NCBI GenBank assembly: GCA_021817755.1
Contig: JAKAGC010000065.1
Coordinates: 1-11,123, forward strand
From: Acidobacteriota bacterium
GTDB lineage: Bacteria > Acidobacteriota > Aminicenantia > UBA2199
Direction of reading: 5' to 3'
DNA length: 11,123 nucleotides
In this document: positions 7,001 through 11,123 of the stretch, piece by piece
Layout: the number at the start of each line of letters is the position of its first letter
Numbering within the stretch: position 1 is the first letter of the stretch
The notes under the pieces: generated by a model
The model's input: only the letters and a program-made list of their open reading frames with translations
Told to the model about the DNA's origin: nothing
The model's database searches: none
Position numbers and translations under genes: made by a program

Positions 7001-7955
7001 ATCCCAATTTAACTATTTTATTTGAATCCTTAGCCACCTTACAAATAACTTCACGCGCTGTTTGAATACGTGTAAACACCTGTTTTATTCTCGGGTTCGG
7101 ACCCGATAAACTATCATTCCCGGGAGTAGCACATTCTGAGAGTGCGGTTGCCGGTACTGTCCCCGTATTGAATGTTCCATATGTACAAAAATGAGAGACA
7201 GAAGCACGTTGCGCATCCGTTGCATAAATGAATAACCATTTCAAATAATTTTCAGGCCATCTTACCGGTTGGGAATGATCCGATGTCCCATACATTTTGG
7301 CAATTACCGGAACTCGGGTATAACCATCCGGGCATTTCTGAAAATGAGCTTTACTGGTATCGGAATTCGGAGTAATTGGCCCACCTACTACATCTGACAA
7401 TTCGAACCACGTCGCACCACCTGAAGAATATTTTCGTTTCAATGTGGCTACTGCACTATAAATCGGTGATGAACCATCTCGAAAAAGAATCCGGTCTCCC
7501 ACATAGAAATACTCTTGATTGGTCCCAACCTGGAAGTTCACACCGGAACCATCAGTGGCATAACATCCAGTCCAATAATTCTTGCCATTAATGTTACTCA
7601 ATTGGGATGTCGTATATTGTCTTGCACTCCCGCTAGTTAGCCACCTTGCTTGCCATTCTGTGGATGACATAGACTGGTAACCGTTACCCGTATCGAAACC
7701 TTCTATCGTACCAGAGTAGACAATACTTGGGTTGTATCCATCATCCGCAGTATTCTCGATATTGTCCAATCCCTTCTTTGGATAAAAAATGATCGTATTC
7801 ATTGATCCTGAACTGTCCATTAATATGACAACATTAGGTCTTACAGTTGCTGTACCCGCATTAACTCCCATGAACAGTTCTTTATCATCCGGTTGCAAAT
7901 AGTATGCCATACCGATTAAACACAAAATTAGAACAATAAATTTAATGGTTTTCAT
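4023..7955 (-). CDS. pilY1: PilY1-like type IV pilus tip protein (VWA domain, EF-hand loop, C-terminal beta-propeller)
   Basis: The 1310-residue protein starts with a signal peptide (MKTIKFIVLILCLIGMAYYL). A VWA domain carries the MIDAS motif DSSGS at 47-51, Thr in GTWTPL (T360) and Asp in MTDGES (D419). The ~310 residues between the first two elements imply a large insertion. An EF-hand loop (DSDESGEVNSEE, 627-638) follows. The C-terminal half (~770-1236) is the PilY1 beta-propeller: VLYVGTNDGIFHMFNADG, EVWGLIPDEVL, HTYTVDGRLTANDIYF, TFGLRSGGKAYYAMDV, and the DVDNDGYID calcium site (992-1000) equivalent to the site that controls retraction in Pseudomonas PilY1. The mature chain has eleven cysteines, so disulfides are likely. 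PilY1 caps the minor-pilin complex, primes assembly and acts in adhesion or surface sensing. ATG 7955 is preferred over in-frame ATG 7967 because GAGGTG precedes it and the signal peptide then starts normally. Confidence 0.93.
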   Translation of the reverse strand: MKTIKFIVLILCLIGMAYYLQPDDKELFMGVNAGTATVRPNVVILMDSSGSMNTIIFYPKKGLDNIENTADDGYNPSIVYSGTIEGFDTGNGYQSMSSTEWQARWLTSGSARQYTTSQLSNINGKNYWTGCYATDGSGVNFQVGTNQEYFYVGDRILFRDGSSPIYSAVATLKRKYSSGGATWFELSDVVGGPITPNSDTSKAHFQKCPDGYTRVPVIAKMYGTSDHSQPVRWPENYLKWLFIYATDAQRASVSHFCTYGTFNTGTVPATALSECATPGNDSLSGPNPRIKQVFTRIQTAREVICKVAKDSNKIVKLGLFKFAYEEGAELVEHLNDMSDESSDLVSYKNNVYDIYGGTWTPLAEALADIWYYYKPGPSTKTYWPVDYEIQYNLVNHNPDNPSTVMDYWCQNNYVIIMTDGESTKDGFNTKYSNSVFKKKPVKRVEPWTSWNNGWGDMDTNDASSGIPTNYKVTNTYCPNYTCWLPDSGGTDYLDDVAYLIRHQDMLPDSFFGDDKSTGWPGDQNIYTYTIGFTADNNLLRETAVNGDGGYYTANNYEELVSAFQNVITNINLRNFAFSSITAPRKTVTATNDELTLSYVGFFMPSASAAIWEGHLLAYKLLDSWGFDSDESGEVNSEEFVYKTKVECLNASEGKECVRQLTLDLSQEWDAADLMSADRNLYTNDSDYDLISFNLANQATLTSLFGGTVTDSEADTIINKVRMPFLADIFHSDVGFIGPPVSSKRYIKNLDSKNSEDEKFADFYEANKDRKRVLYVGTNDGIFHMFNADGVDAGKEVWGLIPDEVLTSYPNMILNSQHTYTVDGRLTANDIYFPKTTGEKNTWSTIMTFGLRSGGKAYYAMDVTTVGTEPKLLWKFKDTQYSGESWGKPIIGKILIQNPDNAAELIDKWVVFLTGGFAFNSENSNDKSGKAIFMLDAATGEPLWILAYHSTDGAGVADAEVTEIPVTNDSTVYHLTKSKFFNFPIASALNAVDVDNDGYIDTLYFGNLGGHLFKSDIHSTSLDNWKTYLMYKTLITTAATATINSKSGSDLTMSTNKDFVVGYSIMGQTSKAVGYITAINNKVFTVTTNFGTFQAGETVNVRTYDPIYLSPQAAFDTSYQLWVTFGSGDRDRPRTDPLVGKFVAIKDNGQLANSVSTLTPIYWNATATELTQTETVIDRGFYFSFRDPGEKLFDPEPVILPDDKNVPHIYFNTYLPVVISKGSDLNPCDVPREGIMTVYDISIAINGLNDVISGSRNVGRIAGGGTYQGKEYVMYKSSSSGVATVPDDKTYTESINFTNIGGLVYWMEKKR
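4653..4856 (-). other. module inserted between PilY1 propeller blades
   Basis: PilY1 residues ~1034-1101 interrupt the normal passage from the blade holding the calcium loop (NLGGHLFKSDI) to the next conserved strand (LWVTFGSGDRDRP). The inserted stretch is Thr/Gly/Val-rich and beta-type, with motifs VGYSIMGQTSKAVGYI and GTFQAGETVNV. Such G-x-T-S-x-A and GTFxxGETV patterns recall small modules seen in phage structural and adhesin proteins, but that match is from memory and unverified. Confidence 0.5.
4956..4982 (-). other. PilY1 propeller calcium loop DxDxDGxxD
   Basis: DVDNDGYID fits DxDxDGxxD exactly. In P. aeruginosa PilY1 the equivalent loop (residues 600-608) binds calcium and regulates pilus extension versus retraction. 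All acidic ligands are kept here, so calcium binding is likely retained. Confidence 0.85.
6042..6077 (-). other. canonical EF-hand loop in PilY1
   Basis: DSDESGEVNSEE has the standard 12-position EF-hand pattern: Asp at 1 and 3, Ser at 5, Gly at 6, Val at 8, Asn at 9, Glu at 12. The segment before (LLAYKLLDSWGF) and after (FVYKTKVE) is compatible with short flanking helices or strands. It sits between the VWA region and the propeller. Confidence 0.75.
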
Positions 7956-7969
7956 CCTACACCTCATTC

Positions 7970-8476
7970 TTACTCTTTTGCCACCGGCATATAGATTCCG
8001 GCCATAACTTCCGAGTAACTCGTTTTAGATCCTACTTCCACTTTCGATGTAATTTCAATTTTTAATACTGCAATTTCCATTGGTGCAGTCGCACCCAAAC
8101 CGAACCCAGGTAAATGAAAATCTATAAAATTAGGAGTATTCTTAACTGTAGTTCCGGTTTCCCCATTTTCCATATCTCGTAGAGTTCCGGTTATATAAAA
8201 TCTTTTCATATTGGATTCCCCTATCTGAGACGTATCAAGGGCGGATTTGGTCACCACATTCACGACTTCTTTTCCTTCATCCAGATTCTGTAGTAATTGA
8301 GCTCTTACTTCTTCCACACCCTGGATTGCCAGATAATACGAATCTCGTTTTAAAATATAGTTTTGAGAGGACTGCATTTCCGTATTACCGATGGTTAATA
8401 AACCCGATACCAGTATCGATAAAACTAATACCGCAATTAAGGTTAATATCAATACACTTCCTTTTTTGTTATTCAT
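7970..8476 (-). CDS. pilX: PilX-like minor pilin
   Basis: The 168-residue protein has a short basic leader (MNNKKG) followed by a hydrophobic pilin helix (SVLILTLIAVLVLSILVSGLL) and the polar stretch TEMQSSQNYILKRDSYYLAIQGVEEVRAQLL. This is the signature of the PilX N-terminal domain, whose members carry an A-x-x-A/G-E-E-like run at the helix end. Prepilin peptidase cleavage is expected at G6/S7. Position +5 is Leu instead of Glu, as in many PilX and in GspK tip pseudopilins. The product should sit in the PilV/PilW/PilX complex that primes the pilus and carries PilY1. ATG 8476 is preferred over the adjacent ATG 8479 because AAGGAG (8488-8483) is six bases from it and only three from the other. 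The stop is 2 nt from the first possible pilY1 ATG. Confidence 0.87.
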   Translation of the reverse strand: MNNKKGSVLILTLIAVLVLSILVSGLLTIGNTEMQSSQNYILKRDSYYLAIQGVEEVRAQLLQNLDEGKEVVNVVTKSALDTSQIGESNMKRFYITGTLRDMENGETGTTVKNTPNFIDFHLPGFGLGATAPMEIAVLKIEITSKVEVGSKTSYSEVMAGIYMPVAKE

Positions 8477-8494
8477 CATTTACTCCTTACCGAC

Positions 8495-9715
8495 TCAAGA
8501 ATTACCCGTAATCCGGATAATATTGTAATTCTTTGGTTCCACCGATATATCCTGGATTCGATATGAATACTTACCCGCTACATTACCCCCTCCGGATAAA
8601 TACTCTTTATCATAATCAAAGACACGCGGTACACTCAGATTGTTCTGACTACCTGAATTCTCTCCAGCCAGTTGATCAGTTATGGATACTACACGAATAT
8701 CGATTTGCTTTAATGCAAGAGTTCGAATATTGGCCATTAAAGTTCCCAAATCCGTTGCACTCCCCGGTAACGCGAAATATTGATTGCCCGGGTCGATTGC
8801 CGTATCCTGGTTTGCTGCACCAAAGTTATTATATAATATATAAGAAATTTGCAAATTCCATATGTTTTCGGAAATTATACTGGCATCATTCGGATATTGG
8901 GAAATCAGTTGAAATACATCTGCCGTATTGTGAGCATCCGTTACCCGGATCAATTGACGGATATTCCTATTCAAATGTGCTTTTGTCACTTCACGGAATA
9001 CATAAATACTGAAACTGGATAACCGGATTACCGGAGATCCTCCCGGGTAAGTTACTGCATTTCCTTGTGTTGCCTGTACATCCTGGTAATGGTCACAGTT
9101 TAATAATCCCGAGTAATAAATCGGATCATCCCTGATCGTCAATTTATCATTATTCCGGTCCACTTCAGTCACACGAAAAACAAGGTATCCATCTTTACCA
9201 ATAATAATCCCTCTATCGCCTGCGGTCCATGGATGCGTATCGAATTTGTAAAAATCTTCCGGTTTGGATACATCCAGGCCATCCGGCATTGGTAAATTGA
9301 CAGAACCGGTCTTAACGTATATCTCTTGGTCTCCCGAGCTGAATTCATAATCCTTGTGAACGGAAGTCATCGCGTCCGGATCTCCGGAAGCAACGATGAT
9401 ACCATCTGCAAAATCCGTATTATTCAATGGATAAATTCCATTAAAAAACGGATCCCCACCCATATTGTATTTCTGAGTATAGGTAATTGTTAATGCAGAC
9501 CCTGCTTTCTTTAATTCTTCCGAAAAAAATCCAATAAACCCACGGGATTCCTGAGAAAGACGGACTCTGGCCTGTTCTGTCCGAGTTGTTTGTCCATATT
9601 GAGAAACCATCGAATAAAGCCCCCATAAAATGAAGAAAAAAATCATCATGGTGACCATCATTTCTATGATGCTGAAACCCGCTTCTTTTTGTTTAATTTT
9701 ATCTTTCAGTTTCAT
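8495..9715 (-). CDS. pilW: PilW-like minor pilin
   Basis: The 406-residue protein has a class III prepilin signal: basic leader MKLKDKIKQKEAG cut at G13/F14, then FSIIEMMVTMMIFFFILWGLY with Glu at +5 of the mature chain. The next segment QTTRTEQARVRLSQESRGFIGFFSEELKKAG is typical of PilW (polar helix followed by the Arg-xxx-Leu dimerisation-type region). The long C-terminal part is beta-rich and poorly conserved, as usual for PilW, including a long insert ~100-230. The start ATG 9715 overlaps the PilV stop as TAATG, and GAGGAGG lies eight bases upstream inside the pilV end. PilW joins PilV and PilX to build the priming tip complex in the inner membrane or pilus tip. Confidence 0.9.
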   Translation of the reverse strand: MKLKDKIKQKEAGFSIIEMMVTMMIFFFILWGLYSMVSQYGQTTRTEQARVRLSQESRGFIGFFSEELKKAGSALTITYTQKYNMGGDPFFNGIYPLNNTDFADGIIVASGDPDAMTSVHKDYEFSSGDQEIYVKTGSVNLPMPDGLDVSKPEDFYKFDTHPWTAGDRGIIIGKDGYLVFRVTEVDRNNDKLTIRDDPIYYSGLLNCDHYQDVQATQGNAVTYPGGSPVIRLSSFSIYVFREVTKAHLNRNIRQLIRVTDAHNTADVFQLISQYPNDASIISENIWNLQISYILYNNFGAANQDTAIDPGNQYFALPGSATDLGTLMANIRTLALKQIDIRVVSITDQLAGENSGSQNNLSVPRVFDYDKEYLSGGGNVAGKYSYRIQDISVEPKNYNIIRITGNS

Positions 9716-10209
9716 TAGATGGTCCTCCTCGAGCTTAACTGGACGTGGTAATTATATTCCATTACCCCTTCTTTTTCTCCGTTCTCCTCGAATTCAACCA
9801 GAACTCGTATTGTTGCCAGATTGGCTATAACATCTCGGGTAACGGTGGTGGCTCTTCTGTAATAGTTCTTGGTGATCCCTACAGGAGGCGTTGCATCCGC
9901 ACTTTTCTGAATCAATTCCACTCCTCTTTCCGAACTGACTGTCAAGAATTCATATTCAGGAAGACCTGTTGCAACTAATTGAGTCACAGGGAACTTCAAT
10001 ACTGACTCCAGTTTACTTTCAGCCAGCATCATTGCCGTATTCCTGTTTGAATTGCTCTGCGATATATAATGGTACTGAGTCATCCCACTTAGAATTGCCA
10101 CGATAACATATGCAATAATACCTAGAGCAATCAGTGCCTCGATTAATGATGCACCTTTCTCACTGTTTGCTCGTCTCTTTTTCTTAACTATTACTTTTTT
10201 TGTATTCAT
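9715..10209 (-). CDS. pilV: PilV-like minor pilin
   Basis: The 164-residue protein has a basic leader ending EKG, prepilin cleavage predicted at G19/A20, and the pilin helix ASLIEALIALGIIAYVIVAIL with Glu at +5. SLIEALIALGI is characteristic of PilV/GspI-type minor pilins. The segment NRNTAMMLAESKLESVLKFP also follows the PilV/GspI pattern (A-xxLAExxLE). The C-terminal beta strands (ATIRVLVEFEENGEKEGVMEYNYHVQL) resemble the sheet of these pilins. It starts at ATG 10209, 26 nt before the end of the upstream pseudopilin gene, with GAGG six bases upstream, so translation is probably coupled. Within the tip complex PilV-like proteins bridge the FimU/FimT-like pilin with PilW and PilX. Confidence 0.9.
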   Translation of the reverse strand: MNTKKVIVKKKRRANSEKGASLIEALIALGIIAYVIVAILSGMTQYHYISQSNSNRNTAMMLAESKLESVLKFPVTQLVATGLPEYEFLTVSSERGVELIQKSADATPPVGITKNYYRRATTVTRDVIANLATIRVLVEFEENGEKEGVMEYNYHVQLSSRRTI

Positions 10210-10759
10210 CGGGGTCCTCTACTATTAATCCTCCCAGGGGAGTCAAGGTAATATAGCGTTCAATCTCATAAGCAGTGCTAGGTTCTCCTTCTTTTGCTCC
10301 CAGCACCCTAAAAAAACGCACCGTAACACGTGCCGGTTCCGGGTTCAAAAGATCATAAGGAAACTTATAAGTTTCTCCTACCGAGTTGACAAGGAAACCT
10401 TTCACAGAACCATCATTAAATTGCTGTCCGTTCATCGGTTCCACTCTCTTTACTACTGTAAAATTATAATCTGCATCACTTTCTGCAGCAGCAATGTTGC
10501 CGGAAATCTTTGTCTCGAGCTGATTCGTATATTCTGTACCGGTTGCATCAAATACTACAGCAACATACCGGTTCTCACGCGCTGCCAATTGCCTTGCATA
10601 TGCAACATCCGAAACAAATTGATTCAATGTCGAAGTAAATTCCGATCTTTTGATGGTATGTCTGCCAACTGTTAAAACAAGCCCAAGCAGTACTCCCACG
10701 ATAATCACAGATACAAGTAATTCGATTACCGAGAATCCATTGTTTTTCATTTTTTTCAT
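10184..10759 (-). CDS. fimT: FimT/FimU (GspH family) minor pilin, first gene of the operon
   Basis: The 191-residue protein has the leader MKKMKNNG, cleavage at G8/F9, and the helix FSVIELLVSVIIVGVLLGLVL with Glu at +5. Downstream FVSDVAYARQLAARENRYVAVVFDA and the terminal ITLTPLGGLIV match the GspH/FimT-FimU family (ARxxAixxxxxVxxxFD and ItxxPxGG motifs). It probably connects the priming complex to the major pilin. ATG 10759 has GGAG (10770-10767) seven bases upstream. Met4 (ATG 10750) is an alternative; the two ATGs flank an A7 tract. It is the first gene behind a sigma54-type promoter and overlaps pilV by 26 nt. FimT versus FimU cannot be separated from sequence alone. Confidence 0.9.
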   Translation of the reverse strand: MKKMKNNGFSVIELLVSVIIVGVLLGLVLTVGRHTIKRSEFTSTLNQFVSDVAYARQLAARENRYVAVVFDATGTEYTNQLETKISGNIAAAESDADYNFTVVKRVEPMNGQQFNDGSVKGFLVNSVGETYKFPYDLLNPEPARVTVRFFRVLGAKEGEPSTAYEIERYITLTPLGGLIVEDPDEYKKSNS

Positions 10760-10791
10760 GATAGTACTCCAAATTATACTCCAGGTAATAT

Positions 10792-10807
10792 AGCATATTT
10801 ATTGCCA
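10792..10807 (-). promoter_or_regulatory. sigma54 (RpoN) -24/-12 promoter of the minor-pilin operon
   Basis: On the minus strand TGGCAATAAATATGCT matches TGGCAC-N6-TTGCW: TGGCA is complete, and the -12 box reads ATGCT. GG (10806-10805) and GC (10794-10793) are separated by exactly 10 nt. The predicted start is near 10781, giving a ~22-nt leader with GGAG before ATG 10759. Pilin genes are often RpoN/PilR-controlled. A TATAAT at 10778-10773 has no -35 and would start inside the ribosome site. Confidence 0.65.
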
Positions 10808-10880
10808 TATTGCAGCTTTCCGCAAAAACACCGGTTGTTCCATGTTTTTTCCTAATCAATACTTCTTTACCTTTTCAAAT

Positions 10881-10918
10881 CTTACTTTACAAAGTGTAAG
10901 TTTTATACACCTGTGTAT
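10881..10918. promoter_or_regulatory. two palindromes upstream of the sigma54 promoter, possible activator sites
   Basis: CTTACTTTACAAAGTGTAAG (10881-10900) is a near-palindrome with TTACA-N3-TGTAA at 10887-10899. ATACACCTGTGTAT (10905-10918) has perfect 6-bp arms around CT. The full-length centres are 21 bp apart (two helical turns) and lie about 110 and 130 bp upstream of the predicted start, the usual enhancer distance for an NtrC-type activator such as PilR. Both share a TACA-N3/4-TGTA core. Which protein binds is unknown. Confidence 0.4.
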
Positions 10919-10989
10919 TTCATTTCATATCAATATTATATTAGATGTTTCCTTTTATCTGAAAAATTGAATTTATTACACGTTTTGTC

Positions 10990-11018
10990 TTGAATCCCGG
11001 TTTATATTGGAGTATAAT
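10990..11018 (+). promoter_or_regulatory. sigma70-type promoter for the GT9 gene
   Basis: TTGAAT at 10990-10995 (4/6 to consensus), a 17-bp spacer, then a perfect TATAAT at 11013-11018. The expected start is near 11025, about 20 nt before ATG 11044. No clear Shine-Dalgarno is visible in the short leader. A 10-bp copy of part of the pilin-side palindrome (TGTAAAGTAA, 11018-11027, inverse of 10882-10891) overlaps the start site. Confidence 0.65.
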
Positions 11019-11043
11019 GTAAAGTAACTTGTGCTGCCGTATC

Positions 11044-11123
11044 ATGACAAATCCTGGGTTCAATCGAATTGCCATTATTAAACTCTCAGCTCTGGGCGAT
11101 ATCGTCCATACCATACCTGCCTT
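11044..11123 (+). CDS. glycosyltransferase family 9 (heptosyltransferase-like), 5' end only
   Basis: Only the first 26 codons are in the window. After a short start (MTNPGFN) comes RIAIIKLSALGDIVHTIPA, the conserved N-terminal Rossmann strand and loop of GT9/heptosyltransferases (usual form ILIIKxSxLGDVxHxLP), which add heptose or related sugars to the LPS core in the cytoplasm or at the inner membrane. The LGD-x-x-H motif is intact. ATG 11044 is the first Met in frame and places the motif at the usual distance from the N-terminus. An in-frame TTG at 11029 is unlikely. It is transcribed away from the pilus operon. Whether it is WaaC, WaaF, WaaQ or another member needs the rest of the gene. 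Confidence 0.85.
   Translation, partial: MTNPGFNRIAIIKLSALGDIVHTIPA

Noticed and set aside
7955..7967. In-frame ATG at 7967 as the pilY1 start (extra MRCR).
   Set aside because: It would put four extra residues before a normal signal peptide. The GAGGTG that serves ATG 7955 lies inside that extension.
7970..8476. Loss of Glu at +5 in PilX as a degenerate pilin.
   Set aside because: Absence of Glu5 is normal for many PilX and GspK-type tip pilins, so it is not a sign of decay.
10773..10778. Minus-strand TATAAT as the -10 box for the pilin operon.
   Set aside because: No -35 at 17 bp, and transcription would begin inside the Shine-Dalgarno of fimT. The sigma54 element fits better.

Overview
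The window looks like part of a Gram-negative (diderm) bacterial chromosome with a moderately low GC content (roughly 40% by eye). The evidence for a diderm is a type IV pilus minor-pilin/PilY1 operon, a lipoprotein with a secretion-type lipobox, and the start of an LPS-type (heptosyltransferase-like, GT9) glycosyltransferase gene. The lineage cannot be fixed from sequence alone. Gene content and style would fit an uncultured Acidobacteriota/Aminicenantota-like or deltaproteobacterial lineage, but that is a guess.

Left part (1-2526, + strand): the 3' end of a protein with a Pro/Ser/Thr-rich linker and an unrecognised C-terminal domain; a DUF169-family cysteine-rich protein with a strong Shine-Dalgarno; then, behind its own good sigma70-type promoter, an exported TPR-thioredoxin (TlpA/ResA-like) protein. 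This last gene converges with the large minus-strand operon, and the two 3' ends overlap by 11 nt.

Central and right part (10759 down to 2516, - strand): one tightly packed seven-gene transcription unit in the order FimT/GspH pseudopilin, PilV, PilW, PilX, PilY1, an Ig/cadherin-like lipoprotein, and an Ig/cadherin-like single-pass membrane protein. Four junctions overlap or nearly abut (26-nt overlap, TAATG, 2-nt gap to the first ATG, ATGA). The first five genes match the order of the known minor-pilin priming and tip-adhesin cluster. The usual PilE is absent; in its place are two paralogous proteins with the same two-domain layout, one lipid-anchored and one anchored by an N-terminal transmembrane helix. 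PilY1 carries a VWA domain with a very long internal insertion, a textbook EF-hand loop, a C-terminal beta-propeller with the known DxDxDGxxD calcium site, and an extra inserted module between propeller blades.

Divergent intergenic region (10760-11043, 284 nt): a sigma54-type GG-N10-GC element sits at the right distance in front of the pilin operon, with two palindromes about 110-130 bp upstream that could be activator sites. A sigma70-type promoter faces the other way and drives the GT9 gene that runs off the right edge. No tRNA, rRNA, CRISPR array or insertion sequence was seen.

The most interesting feature is the extended calcium-rich PilY1/twin-Ig module at the distal end of the pilus operon, which may be a lineage-specific pilus-tip or envelope adhesion apparatus under sigma54 control.
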